A DNA stretch of 64,000 nucleotides, from assembly GCF_014192225.1 (NCBI RefSeq), contig NZ_JACHXS010000001.1, positions 894,440 to 958,439 on the forward strand. Reading direction: 5' to 3'. Below are positions 8,881-17,316 of the stretch, piece by piece; the stretch's first letter is position 1; each line of letters starts with the position of its first letter. The DNA comes from Pseudoduganella umbonata. Lineage in GTDB: Bacteria; Pseudomonadota; Gammaproteobacteria; Burkholderiales; Burkholderiaceae_D. The translations under genes were made by a program, and so were the position numbers. Below the pieces are notes generated by a model. It was given only the letters and a program-made list of their open reading frames with translations. It searched no databases and had not been told where the DNA came from.

Positions 8881-8916
8881 GGTGGTTCATCGTTTGAATG
8901 GAAATGACTCCGTCGC

Positions 8917-8940
8917 GCCGCGCCTGCACGCAGGCGCGGC
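8917..8940. other. Intergenic hairpin inside the degradative operon
   Basis: A 10-bp perfect stem (GCCGCGCCTG, complement at 8931-8940) with a CACG loop, between the amidohydrolase and dehydrogenase genes of one operon. There is no T-tract. It could set differential mRNA stability or attenuate expression of the downstream genes. Confidence 0.45.
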
Positions 8941-8961
8941 CAACATCGCGACAAAAAGCGG

Positions 8962-10269
8962 TCAGAGCGCAGTCTGCGCGTCGGCGGCGGCGAACATCTT
9001 GTTGATGTCGCCCGACGTCACGGGGCGGGTCGGATCGCGTTCCGGCGCCGCGCCACCCAGGCCGAGGGCCGGCTCGATGCTGACGTGGGTGGCCTGCGCC
9101 TTCAGGGCGCCGACGGTGCAGTTTTCGCGGCCGAGGATGGCGAAAGGATCGTACGAGAACTCGCGCATCGCGTTCAGGTGGGTGATCTTGTTGATCACCT
9201 CGTCCGACAGGTGCTGCGCCTGGCTCCAGAAGACGTTGGCCGAATTCGGCCAGGTGCAGTCGGAGTGCGGGTAGTCGCATTCCCAGGTCACCTTGTCGAC
9301 ATTGATCGCATCCAGGTTCTTCAGGCCGAAGGCATCCTCGATGAAGCACGTGATGAAATGCTCGTTGAAGATCTGGCTCGGCTTCTTGCCGTCGAAGTTC
9401 GAGTTGGTCCACTCATGGTGGTGGCTGTGGGTGAAGTCGGCGCGCTCGAGCAGGTAGGGAATCCAGCCGATGCCGCCTTCCGACAGCGCCATGCGCAGCT
9501 TCGGGAACTTCTTCCACATCGGTGCCCAGATCCAGTCCGCGGCCGAGTTCGAAATCGAGATCGGCATCGAGGTGATCCAGGCGTCGATCGGCGATTCATC
9601 CGAGGCGTGGGCGGCCTTCACGCCGGTGCCGATATGGCAGCAGATGACGACGTCGTTGTCGGCGCAGGCTTTCCACAGCGGATCCCAGTGCGCGTTGTGG
9701 ATCGACGGGTAGCCGTGCACGGTCGGGTTGTCGGACAAGGTCAGTGCATGCACGCCCTGTGCCGCCAGCCGCTTGACTTCGGCCGCTGCCGCCTGCATGT
9801 CCCACCAGGGCACCATCATCAGCGGGATGAAGCGGCCCGGCGCCGCATTGCACCAGTCGTGCAGGTGCCAGTCGTTGTAGGCCTGGATCGCCGCCAGGCT
9901 GACTTCGCGGTCGTTCATGACCTGGAAGCGCTGGCCGGCGAAGCCGGGGAACGTCGGGAAGCACAGCGAGCCGAGCACGCCGTTGGCGTTCATGTCGTCC
10001 ACGCGCGCCTTGATGTCCCAGGTGCCGCGGCGCATCTGCTCGTAGGACAGGGGCTCCATGCCGTATTCCTCCTTCGGGCGGCCGACCACGGAATTGAGGC
10101 CCATGTAACCGGTGGCGCGGTCCTCGAACACCCAGACGTCGCGGCCCTTGATATTGTCCACCCGCGGCTGGCGGCCCTTGAACCGCTCGGGCATGTGGCG
10201 GTCGAAGGCACCGCGCGGTTCGATCACGTGGTCGTCCACGCTGACAAGGATCAGGTCTTCAAATTTCAT
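8962..10269 (-). CDS. Amidohydrolase-family (ACMSD-like) metalloenzyme
   Basis: A 435-residue protein of the amidohydrolase-2 family (PF04909 type), which contains decarboxylases and hydrolases with a TIM-barrel metal site. Candidate metal ligands are visible: Asp/His in VSVDDHVIEP (about 9-18), His in CCHIGTG near the middle, and Asp in WECDYPHSD near residue 330. Members of this subgroup often sit beside acyl-CoA dehydrogenases and P450s, usually without known substrate. It is the first gene of a five-gene minus-strand operon. The start has GGAG 11 bases upstream, and a 27-bp dyad (10351-10377) covers its likely promoter. It may open a ring or remove a carboxyl group from a cyclic intermediate; this is inference. 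Confidence 0.88.
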   Translation of the reverse strand: MKFEDLILVSVDDHVIEPRGAFDRHMPERFKGRQPRVDNIKGRDVWVFEDRATGYMGLNSVVGRPKEEYGMEPLSYEQMRRGTWDIKARVDDMNANGVLGSLCFPTFPGFAGQRFQVMNDREVSLAAIQAYNDWHLHDWCNAAPGRFIPLMMVPWWDMQAAAAEVKRLAAQGVHALTLSDNPTVHGYPSIHNAHWDPLWKACADNDVVICCHIGTGVKAAHASDESPIDAWITSMPISISNSAADWIWAPMWKKFPKLRMALSEGGIGWIPYLLERADFTHSHHHEWTNSNFDGKKPSQIFNEHFITCFIEDAFGLKNLDAINVDKVTWECDYPHSDCTWPNSANVFWSQAQHLSDEVINKITHLNAMREFSYDPFAILGRENCTVGALKAQATHVSIEPALGLGGAAPERDPTRPVTSGDINKMFAAADAQTAL

Positions 10270-10350
10270 GTTTGTCTCCAGGAAATGAAATCCGCTTCAC
10301 AGGAAGCGGTGTTCTTCTGTCGTCAATTCTAGAACAGAAATCAAGATTAG

Positions 10351-10377
10351 TTAAACACTTTTCTCTTTTGTGTTCAA
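10351..10377. promoter_or_regulatory. 27-bp dyad operator, copy b, over the amidohydrolase promoter
   Basis: TTAAACA-N13-TGTTCAA. Read on the minus strand the right half supplies a TTGAAC -35 and the left half a TTAACT -10, separated by 17 bp, so the dyad covers the whole core promoter of the five-gene operon. That position suits a repressor. Confidence 0.78.
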
Positions 10378-10392
10378 TATATAGCGGAAATT

Positions 10393-11667
10393 TCAGTCCC
10401 AGATCACATGGACGTGTTTCGGGCCGCGCAGCTGGGCACCGGTGATGCGCGGCGGCGCCTGTTCCGGGTCCAGTCGCACGTTCGGCATCAGGTCGAGCAC
10501 GCCATTGATCGCCACCTGCAGCTCCGTCTTGGCAATGAACTGGCCGATGCACATGTGCGGACCGAAGCCGAAGCCGAACGAAGGCTTGGGCTTGCGGTCG
10601 ATATCGAACTCCTCGCTGCGTTCGAACGCTTCCTCGTCGCGGTTGGCGGAGGACACGATGCATTGCACCATCGCCCCTTTGGGGATCGCTACGCCGGCCA
10701 GCTCCAGGTCCTGCGCAGCCTGGCGCACCTTGAAGGTGGCCACCGGCTCGAGGCGGATCGCCTCGTCGATGGCTTTCGGCACCAGGCTGCGGTCGGCGCG
10801 CACGCGCGCCAGCAGTTCCGGCCGTTCCAGCAGCAGCGTCATGGTCGTGCCGAACGTGCGCGTGGTGGTCTCGGCGGCGGCCGGCAGCAGCGAGCGCACG
10901 AAGGTCGTGACTTCATGGTCGTCGAAGCGGCGGCCGTCGCTTTCGGCGCGGATCAGGCGGCTGATGAGGTCGTCGCCAGCGGCGCCGTTGCGGCGCACCT
11001 CGACCACTGCCGCATGGGTGGCGTCGTACAGCGCCTTGGCCGCCTCCATGGCGGCCTGGCGCGCCTGCGCGGCCTTTTCCGCGTCGACCTGGGGACCCGC
11101 CAGGATCGCCAGTGCCCATGCCGCATACTGCTTGACCTTCTCGGGGTCGTTGTCGGGGAAGCCGATCAGCGCGTAGATCACGCGGATCGGGAACAGCAGT
11201 CCGAAGTCCATCAGGTCGGCCTTCTTATGCGCCACCAGCGGCTGCAGGAATTCCTCGCGCACGATGGGTGCCATCTTGGTGTCGCGCCAGCTGTTGACCA
11301 CCTCCGGCATGAAGATCGGCTGGAGCAGCGCGCGCGCCTTCTTGTGCGCATCGCCATCCATGCCGGTCAGGATCAGGCCGTCGAAGAACGATCCCAGCCC
11401 CTCCGCGATGAAACCGCTGGTGTAGTTGGCGGCATCGCGCAGCACCGCCATCACTTCCTTGTACTTGAACACCGTGAAGGTCGGGCGGTTCGCATCCAGC
11501 CCGGCGATGTTCGGCACGCCGAGCCTGCCCATGAAATTCTCGGCGATGATCGGCGAGTTCCGGCGCATGTCGCGGTAGATCGCGTGCAGGTCCACATCCT
11601 CGCCGCGGTAATTGTCGGCCACGCCCGAGTAGGCACTCTCCAGGCTCACGCTCTTGATGACAGTCAT
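10393..11667 (-). CDS. Cytochrome P450 (first of a paralogous pair)
   Basis: A 424-residue soluble bacterial P450 monooxygenase. The I-helix oxygen-binding region reads LLPAAAETTTRTFG, the K-helix EAIRLEP carries the ExxR motif, and the haem loop SFGFGFGPHMCIGQF places the cysteine ligand at Cys373. It starts at an ATG with a strong GGAGGAG site. It is its own transcription unit, with a 27-bp dyad at 11715-11741 upstream. A second P450 at 15146-16420 has the same length, the same Cys position and very similar motifs, so the two arose by duplication and may hydroxylate related substrates or successive intermediates. Ferredoxin and reductase genes are not in this window. Confidence 0.94.
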   Translation of the reverse strand: MTVIKSVSLESAYSGVADNYRGEDVDLHAIYRDMRRNSPIIAENFMGRLGVPNIAGLDANRPTFTVFKYKEVMAVLRDAANYTSGFIAEGLGSFFDGLILTGMDGDAHKKARALLQPIFMPEVVNSWRDTKMAPIVREEFLQPLVAHKKADLMDFGLLFPIRVIYALIGFPDNDPEKVKQYAAWALAILAGPQVDAEKAAQARQAAMEAAKALYDATHAAVVEVRRNGAAGDDLISRLIRAESDGRRFDDHEVTTFVRSLLPAAAETTTRTFGTTMTLLLERPELLARVRADRSLVPKAIDEAIRLEPVATFKVRQAAQDLELAGVAIPKGAMVQCIVSSANRDEEAFERSEEFDIDRKPKPSFGFGFGPHMCIGQFIAKTELQVAINGVLDLMPNVRLDPEQAPPRITGAQLRGPKHVHVIWD

Positions 11668-11714
11668 ACATTCTCCTCCATATGGTCGACCCGGACGATG
11701 CCGGGATCAATTTA

Positions 11715-11741
11715 TTGAACACTTTTCACGATAGTGCTCTA
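11715..11741. promoter_or_regulatory. 27-bp dyad operator, copy c, upstream of P450
   Basis: TTGAACA-N13-TGCTCTA. The left half is consensus and the right half has two changes. It lies 48 bp upstream of the P450 start codon with the same 27-bp spacing as the other copies. Confidence 0.65.
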
Positions 11742-11809
11742 TTTATGGAGAATTGCCAAGCCTGAATTGGCTGGCAGGCGTGCCAGGCATCCACACCGGC
11801 CAGGCGGTT

Positions 11810-13012
11810 TCAGATCCGCTGGCCGGGACCGATCGTACGCGCCTGGATGCTGCCCAGTCCGAGCGCGAAGGACATCAACCAGAACAGGACGGCGGCGCCG
11901 ATGCTGGCGCCGATCGCCCCGAACAGCAGCGGCATCACGGCCATCGACGCATGCAGCGTCATCGAACGCAGCGCCAGCGCCTCGCCCTGGCGCTCCGGCG
12001 GCGTCACGTCATGCAGCGTGGCCATGATGGCCGGCTGCACCAGGCCCAAGGCGATGCCGAGGATGGCTGCGCAGGCCGCCATGGCCCAGGCGCTGTGGAA
12101 CAGCGGATACGCGGCGAACACCGCGCAGGTGAGCGTCAGGGCACCGCACAGCAGCGTGCGGCGCGACAGGCGGGCCGCGGCCAGCGGCATCAGCAGCCGC
12201 ACCGTCATCGACGCCGCGGCGTAGGCCGCCAGCACCAGCGCCAGTGCGGAAGCATCCAGGCCGCGCTCGACACCGAGCAGCGGCAAGGCAAAGCCGTGCA
12301 CGTCCCAGCTGGCCGACACGACCCAGCTGATGAACACCATGCGGCGCACGGGTGCCAGGCGCAGCAGGCCCCAGGCCGATGCTTGGCGCGTGCCTGGCGC
12401 AGGGGCGGGCCGCGGCGCCTCGCGCGGCACAGCCTGCGCCACTAGCAAGGTGGCCGAGGGCAGCAGCGCCAGCGCCAGGAACGCGGCGGAGAATCCGGCA
12501 CGGTCGACCAGCACGCCCGCCAGGAGGGGGCCGACCAGCCCCGCCAGCGCCGGGGCCAGCGCGATCCAGCTGAACACGCGCAGGCGGTCGGTGTCGCTAC
12601 GTGCCAGGCGGCTGGCGCTGCGCTGGATCGCGATCATGCCGAAGCCCGCCCCCGCGCCGCACAGGGCCGCGGCTGCGCACAGCGTAAAGCGGTTCTGCTG
12701 CGCCGCCGCCAGCAGCGTGCCGGCAAGCGAACAGAACGCGGCGATGCGCACCGGCAGGTGATAGCCGCGGCGGTCCGCCAGGCGTCCGGCCGGCAGCGCC
12801 AGCAGGGCCGGGAACAGCGCGAACATCGTCATCACGAGGCCCACCGACCAGGCCGAGTGGCCCAGCTTCAGGACGTTCAGGGGCGCTGCAAGGCGCACGC
12901 CCTGCATGCAGCCGTGCAGGCCGACCTGGCACGCGACCATCGCGCCCAGCGCCAGGTGCCTGTCGCGCGCCGGTGTCGCCGGCCCCGCCGGACCGGCTTC
13001 GGGACTATGCAT
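11810..13012 (-). CDS. MFS transporter
   Basis: A 400-residue major facilitator protein with about 12 membrane segments and the loop motif GRLADRRGYHLPVRI after TM2 (about residues 77-91). It starts 6 bp after the stop of the AhpD-like gene, in the same direction, so they form a two-gene unit preceded by the 27-bp dyad at 13626. It could import a substrate or export a toxic intermediate of the catabolic cluster; the sequence does not decide. No strong ribosome binding site is seen, which suggests translational coupling. Confidence 0.85.
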   Translation of the reverse strand: MHSPEAGPAGPATPARDRHLALGAMVACQVGLHGCMQGVRLAAPLNVLKLGHSAWSVGLVMTMFALFPALLALPAGRLADRRGYHLPVRIAAFCSLAGTLLAAAQQNRFTLCAAAALCGAGAGFGMIAIQRSASRLARSDTDRLRVFSWIALAPALAGLVGPLLAGVLVDRAGFSAAFLALALLPSATLLVAQAVPREAPRPAPAPGTRQASAWGLLRLAPVRRMVFISWVVSASWDVHGFALPLLGVERGLDASALALVLAAYAAASMTVRLLMPLAAARLSRRTLLCGALTLTCAVFAAYPLFHSAWAMAACAAILGIALGLVQPAIMATLHDVTPPERQGEALALRSMTLHASMAVMPLLFGAIGASIGAAVLFWLMSFALGLGSIQARTIGPGQRI

Positions 13013-13018
13013 GGCCGG

Positions 13019-13576
13019 TCATGGCGCTGCCTCGTAAGCCTGCTGCACATAGGTCATGCGCCCGCCCGCCAGCATCAGCGCGCAGAACATGTTCAGCTCG
13101 ACGATCTCGGGGATGGTGAATTGGCGCTTGAGCAGCTCGAACAGGGCGTCGTCGATCGCCGTGTAGTCGGCCGCGAACAGCTCGGCATAGCGCAGGGCTG
13201 CCTGCTCGGCCGGCGTGAAGCGCGCAGAGTCCGCGGACAGGCAGGCAAGATCCTCGTCGCCGACGCTGTCGTCCTTGCGCGCTAGCTGGCACGCCCTGCA
13301 GTTGGTGATCGAGGCGATCCTGAGCCGCACCAGCTCCTTCAGGCGCGCCGGCAGCACGCCACGCAGGTGCATCGCTTCCAGCGTGGCGAGCCAGGCGCCG
13401 GCCGCTTCGGGCCGGTGCGCCCAGACCTGCACCGGCAGCGTGGTGCTGAGCATGCGGTTGGTACGCCCGCGCGCGACCGCCGCAGACAAGTCCGGCGGCA
13501 ATGCGTTGATCGGTACCGGCGGCAGGCGGCTCACGGCGCGGTCCCTGCCGGGGCGTACGAAAATGCGGTCATGCAT
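13019..13576 (-). CDS. Carboxymuconolactone decarboxylase/AhpD-like protein
   Basis: A 185-residue AhpD/CMD-fold protein. The helical core carries the redox-type motif ITNCRACQLARKDD (CxxC then H-bond partner residues) in the middle and LFELLKRQFTIPEIVELNMF toward the end, both typical of the family. Members act as decarboxylases in aromatic pathways or as peroxidase/reductase proteins. I chose the ATG at 13576 because GGAGAGGAG lies just upstream; the longer in-frame reading to 13633 would run into the operator at 13626-13652. It is the first gene of a unit with the MFS transporter. The biochemical role is not determined. Confidence 0.85.
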   Translation of the reverse strand: MHDRIFVRPGRDRAVSRLPPVPINALPPDLSAAVARGRTNRMLSTTLPVQVWAHRPEAAGAWLATLEAMHLRGVLPARLKELVRLRIASITNCRACQLARKDDSVGDEDLACLSADSARFTPAEQAALRYAELFAADYTAIDDALFELLKRQFTIPEIVELNMFCALMLAGGRMTYVQQAYEAAP

Positions 13577-13625
13577 GTCTCCTCTCCCGCGGCACATCGG
13601 ATCATGCCATGCGGGGGCGATTAAA

Positions 13626-13652
13626 TTAAACATAACTTTTAGTAGTGTTCAA
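13626..13652. promoter_or_regulatory. 27-bp dyad operator, copy d
   Basis: TTAAACA-N13-TGTTCAA, 50 bp before the start of the AhpD-like gene. On the minus strand the halves supply TTGAAC (-35) and TTAATT (-10) with 17-bp spacing, so the dyad sits on the core promoter. Confidence 0.78.
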
Positions 13653-13696
13653 TATAATCATGTTCAAGGAAATTGTCGACCGTTTCCGCTGGTGCC

Positions 13697-14065
13697 CTAC
13701 TCCGGCCGGATGAAGTAGCGCACCAGCAGCCGGCCGTCCTCGTCAAAGCGATACAGCTCGATGGTCTCGATGACCCGGCCGTCGCGCCGCATCCTGTTAC
13801 GGTTGTGGCAGGCCGCCTCGGTACCGTTGACGATGAGCGCTACTTCCTCGATCTCGATGGCGGCGCTCTGCCGGTCCCACATCGCTTCCAGCACCGCCCA
13901 GCCGTCGGTGGCCGGGCGGCCGACGTATTCGATGAGCAGGCCGCCAGGTGCGGCCTCGCGGTACGCCGCCAGGAAGCCGGCCTTGTCGCCGGCATTCCAG
14001 CAGGCGACCTGGGTATGGAGAAAATGGTTGATGTCGCTTGCACTCTTGCCTGCAGTGGTGCTCAT
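13697..14065 (-). CDS. NTF2-like/SnoaL-like protein
   Basis: A 122-residue protein with the layout of the NTF2-like cone fold: an N-terminal helix pair (SDINHFLHTQVACWNAGD), a DGWAVLEAMWD segment and beta strands ending ELYRFDEDGRLLVRYFIRPE. The fold is used by ketosteroid isomerases, polyketide cyclases and dehydratases, and also by non-enzymatic proteins. No catalytic pair could be assigned with confidence. Its ATG overlaps the stop of the upstream unknown gene by 4 bp, and both follow a P450, so it is the third gene of that operon. Confidence 0.75.
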   Translation of the reverse strand: MSTTAGKSASDINHFLHTQVACWNAGDKAGFLAAYREAAPGGLLIEYVGRPATDGWAVLEAMWDRQSAAIEIEEVALIVNGTEAACHNRNRMRRDGRVIETIELYRFDEDGRLLVRYFIRPE

Positions 14066-15141
14066 GCCTGTTCTCCCGTGGCGGCCATGCTTTCCTGCCC
14101 GGCCTCGTCCGGCGCCGCCGGCCGCACGTCGCGAGCGCTGCCATTGCGCCGGTCGGTCTCGCCCCAGCCCACCGAGCGGTCGGGCTCGCGCGTATCGCCA
14201 CGCCGCCGCCAGCGGCCTTCCTGCTGCGCGGTAATCGGGAAGCCGCCAACGAAATCGATCATCTCGCCCTGCGGGTCAGGCACGAACTCCCAGGTCTCCA
14301 CGCCATCGAGGACAATCTGCGCGCGCTCGACGAAATAGCTGCCGGGCTTGTGCAACACCTCGCCCTCGATGTCCGTGGTGCAGCGCACCTGGCCTTTTTC
14401 GTTCTGGAAGATGGCGTAGCCCAGCTTGCCGTGGCCGACCATGAAGGAACCGGCGTCCCAGGTACCGTCCGTGTAGACAGTGGCGAAGGTCCACCAGATC
14501 ACGTGCATGCCGTGGTTGACTACCAGGTCCTTCTGGAAATGGATCGCGCCGCCTTCGGCCATCCAGGCCTGGTCAAGCGCGATGAAGCCCTTCACGGGGC
14601 GGCCTTCGCAGGTGCCGGCAACGTCGTACAGCTGGGAGACGTAGAAGGTGCCCCAGTCGCGTCCCGGCAGGTACCACTGCATGCCTTTGCCGAGGAGACG
14701 GCCTTCGAGCGCGAACAGTCCCTCCTCCTGCCAGGTGAAACGGGTGCCGGAGGCCGTGAGGCGCCAAGGGTTGCCCGGCTCGCCGTCGTGGCTGGCCCAG
14801 CCCGCGGTGTCGCCGTCCAGCCAGCGCTGCGGGAACATCGTCGGCGCCTGCGCCGCGCTGCGCTCCCGGTCGATGCGCAGCTGGCCACCGTCGCCGGACC
14901 GGGTCGACTGGTAGATGAACTTGGTGGGGTTCGGGCTGCTGCCCGGCGCATTGAGCGCGCGTACCATTGCGTAGATCGCGCCTTCGGCATCGCGCACGCA
15001 GCCGAACGGCATGTGCTTGGTCAGCTTCAGGCCGAAGTGATCGCGCAGGTCGGCCAGCCCGGCGCCCGTCACCTGCTGCGGGCCCACCAGGCACTGGTAA
15101 TCGAAATCGGCGCGCTCCGGCACGTTCGTGAAGTTTTTCAT
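14062..15141 (-). CDS. Unknown protein, possibly lipocalin-like two-lobed barrel
   Basis: A 359-residue protein I do not recognise by name. It is rich in Trp, Gly and aromatic beta-strand segments (GMQWYLPGRDWGTFYVSQ, GMHVIWWTFATVYTDG) and has no membrane segment or signal peptide. The pattern recalls the two-lobed lipocalin-like AttH/CrtC group, in which hydroxyneurosporene synthase acts on carotenoids, but this is only a fold-level guess. The last 50 residues are polar and probably disordered. I took the ATG at 15141 (MKNFTNVPERAD), 4 bp after the P450 stop; longer starts would overlap the P450. Placed between a P450 and an NTF2-like gene, it may bind or hydrate a hydrophobic intermediate. 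Confidence 0.7.
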   Translation of the reverse strand: MKNFTNVPERADFDYQCLVGPQQVTGAGLADLRDHFGLKLTKHMPFGCVRDAEGAIYAMVRALNAPGSSPNPTKFIYQSTRSGDGGQLRIDRERSAAQAPTMFPQRWLDGDTAGWASHDGEPGNPWRLTASGTRFTWQEEGLFALEGRLLGKGMQWYLPGRDWGTFYVSQLYDVAGTCEGRPVKGFIALDQAWMAEGGAIHFQKDLVVNHGMHVIWWTFATVYTDGTWDAGSFMVGHGKLGYAIFQNEKGQVRCTTDIEGEVLHKPGSYFVERAQIVLDGVETWEFVPDPQGEMIDFVGGFPITAQQEGRWRRRGDTREPDRSVGWGETDRRNGSARDVRPAAPDEAGQESMAATGEQA

Positions 15142-15145
15142 GGTG

Positions 15146-16420
15146 TCAGTCCCAGAGTACGTGGAGGTGGGCGGCGCCGCGCAGCTGGGCACCCTCGATG
15201 ACGGGCGCCGGCATGGCAGGGTCGAGGCGCAGCCCGGGAAACAGGTCGAGGATCGCGTTGACGGCGCAGTTCAGTTCCATTTTCGCGACGAACTGGCCGA
15301 TGCACATGTGCGGCCCGAAACCAAAGCCGAACGACGGCTTGGGCTTGCGGTCGATATCGAACTCGTCGGGGCGCTCGAACACTTCTTCGTCGCGGTTGGC
15401 GGAGGCGACCATGCACTGGACAAAGGCGCCCTTCGGGATCGTCACGCCATGGAACTGTACTTCCCTGGCGGTTTCGCGCACCTTGAAGGTGGCCACCGGC
15501 TCGAAGCGTACCGCCTCGTCGATCAGCTTCGGCACCAGGGCGCGGTCGGCACGCACGCGCTCCTGCAGGCCGGGCGTCGTCAGCAGCAGCGCCATTACCG
15601 AGCTGAAGGTGCGGGTGGTGGTTTCGCCGGCGGCCGGCAGCAGTGAACGCACGAACGTGGTGACTTCATGGTCGTCCAGCCTGCGCCCCTCGTGCTCGGC
15701 GCGCAACAGGCGGCCGATCAGGTCGTCGCCCTGGCTGCCGTCCACGCGCCGCTGCGCCACCACTTCCAGGATCGCCTCGTACAGCAGCCTGACCGCGATC
15801 CCCGCGTTGCGGCGCGCCTCGTCGGCCTTGGCGGGATCGACCTGGTTGCCACCGACCATCGCCAGCGCCCAGCCGGCGTAGCGCCGGTAGGCGTCCGGAT
15901 TGTCGGTCGGAAAGCCCATCAGCGCATACATTTCGCGGATCGGGAACTCCAGGCCGAATTTCATCAGGTCGGCGCCCTTGTTCCCGGCCAGCGGTTCGAG
16001 GAAATCCTTGCGGATCACGGCGTCGATCTGATCGCGCCACTTGTTCACGGTTTCCGGCATGAAGGCCGGCTGCAGCAGCGCGCGCACCTGGCGGTGCTGT
16101 TCGCCATCCATGGCCAGAATGATCAGGCCGTCGAAGAAGGCGCCCAGGCCCTCGGCGATGAAGCCGCTGGTATAGGACGAGGCATCGCGCAGGACCGCCA
16201 TCACGTCCTGGTGACGGAACAGCGCAAAGGTGGGCCGCGTGCCCTGCTGCATGCCGGCGTTGGTCGGCACGCCGAACTGGCGGATGAAGTCGCCGACGAA
16301 GATGGGGGACGCCTTGCGTGCCGCGCGGCACGCGGCATGGATGTCCCCCTTGCCCTTGTAGGTGTCGGATACCGCCGTATAGGCGCTTTCCAGGTCGATG
16401 GTGTCGCTGTCGGTGCTCAT
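15146..16420 (-). CDS. Cytochrome P450 (second of a paralogous pair)
   Basis: A 424-residue P450 with I-helix LLPAAGETTTRTFS, K-helix ExxR in DEAVRFEPV and haem loop SFGFGFGPHMCIGQF with Cys373. It is colinear with the P450 at 10393-11667 over its entire length. Its ATG has AAGGAGA upstream. It leads a three-gene operon with the unknown lipocalin-like gene and the NTF2-like gene. A perfect 27-bp dyad (16459-16485) lies 38 bp before its start, inside the divergent region shared with the TetR gene at 16593. Redox partners are not encoded nearby. Confidence 0.94.
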   Translation of the reverse strand: MSTDSDTIDLESAYTAVSDTYKGKGDIHAACRAARKASPIFVGDFIRQFGVPTNAGMQQGTRPTFALFRHQDVMAVLRDASSYTSGFIAEGLGAFFDGLIILAMDGEQHRQVRALLQPAFMPETVNKWRDQIDAVIRKDFLEPLAGNKGADLMKFGLEFPIREMYALMGFPTDNPDAYRRYAGWALAMVGGNQVDPAKADEARRNAGIAVRLLYEAILEVVAQRRVDGSQGDDLIGRLLRAEHEGRRLDDHEVTTFVRSLLPAAGETTTRTFSSVMALLLTTPGLQERVRADRALVPKLIDEAVRFEPVATFKVRETAREVQFHGVTIPKGAFVQCMVASANRDEEVFERPDEFDIDRKPKPSFGFGFGPHMCIGQFVAKMELNCAVNAILDLFPGLRLDPAMPAPVIEGAQLRGAAHLHVLWD

Positions 16421-16458
16421 GCTGTCTCCTTGGGGTCCACGACCGCGCGCTGGCGGAC

Positions 16459-16485
16459 ATGAACATTTGTTTGAATGGTGTTCAT
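16459..16485. promoter_or_regulatory. 27-bp dyad operator, copy e (perfect half-sites)
   Basis: ATGAACA-N13-TGTTCAT, an exact inverted repeat upstream of the second P450 in the divergent P450/TetR region. It is separate from the TTTGAC palindrome at 16535, so this intergenic region carries two operator types. Confidence 0.78.
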
Positions 16486-16534
16486 ATAGTAGCCTTGCGG
16501 CAGGTCGCAGCGGCCGGCCTTTCCCACAACTTTA

Positions 16535-16551
16535 TTTGACTGCGAGTCAAG
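16535..16551. promoter_or_regulatory. 17-bp palindrome, copy 1, before the TetR gene
   Basis: TTTGAC-TGCGA-GTCAAG, 41 bp before the TetR start codon. The same sequence with one spacer and one end change occurs at 18995-19011, upstream of the FAD oxidoreductase. Short TTGAC/GTCAA palindromes like this are common TetR-family operators, so autoregulation is likely. Confidence 0.75.
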
Positions 16552-16592
16552 CGCATGGGATAACACGGGGTACTTCCACCGAACCGGACACC

Positions 16593-17309
16593 ATGACCAT
16601 CCTGCCGGACCTGCACGACAGCCCCGCTCCCGGCCGCGCCGGCCCGGCTGCGGCCAAGGCGCCCCCCAACAAGCGCGACACACTCAGGCGCATCGCTGAA
16701 GCGGCGCGGCGCGAATTCGCCGCCAAGGGCCTGGCCGATGCGCGGATCGACGATATCGCCGTGGCGGCAGGCGTCACCAAGCAATTGATCTACCACTACT
16801 TCCGCAGCAAGGAAGAGCTGTTCGCCTGCGTGCTCGACGAGTCGTCGGCACAGGTCATGGAAGCGCTGCTGGCGCTGGAACTGGACAGCCTGCCGCCGCG
16901 CGAGGCGCTGCGCGCACTGCTCGACGCGATGCTGCTGCCTTACCAGGACAGGGAATTGCGCGCGCTGGCGCAGGAAGGCATCCGCTATCACGAGACCCAC
17001 ACCACGCCGCGCAACAGCTTCACCGGCATGGCGCCGCAGCTGAACGGGATGATGCGCGCCACGCTGGCGCGCGGCGTGGCGAGCGGCGACTTCCGCGCCG
17101 ACGTCGATCCCGACCTGCTGCTGGCGATGGCCGCACTGGCGACCACCAGTGCCTATGTGAACCGCTACACGGTCGCCACGCTGGCCGGGCTGGACGTGGC
17201 CGGCGACGCCGGCGCCGCTACGTGGCGCAGGTTCGCGGTGGCGTTCGTGCTGTCGGCGGTCGAGCGGGAGCGCAGCACGCTGGACCCGCTGACACGCGCT
17301 GCGCAATAG
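16593..17309 (+). CDS. TetR-family transcriptional repressor
   Basis: A 238-residue TetR-type regulator. After a 24-residue flexible start, the DNA-binding domain reads RDTLRRIAEAARREFAAKG and then the helix-turn-helix IDDIAVAAGVTKQLIYHYF (about 51-69). The C-terminal ligand-binding domain is all-helical and includes the segment MAPQLNGMMRATLARGVASG, resembling regulators with a TetR_C C-terminal domain. I used the ATG at 16593; a longer in-frame reading would cross the operator. It is divergent from the P450 operon and convergent with the FAD oxidoreductase. The 17-bp palindromes at 16535 and 18995 mark it as the likely controller of itself and of the oxidoreductase. Confidence 0.9.
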   Translation: MTILPDLHDSPAPGRAGPAAAKAPPNKRDTLRRIAEAARREFAAKGLADARIDDIAVAAGVTKQLIYHYFRSKEELFACVLDESSAQVMEALLALELDSLPPREALRALLDAMLLPYQDRELRALAQEGIRYHETHTTPRNSFTGMAPQLNGMMRATLARGVASGDFRADVDPDLLLAMAALATTSAYVNRYTVATLAGLDVAGDAGAATWRRFAVAFVLSAVERERSTLDPLTRAAQ

Positions 17310-17316
17310 GGTTGGG

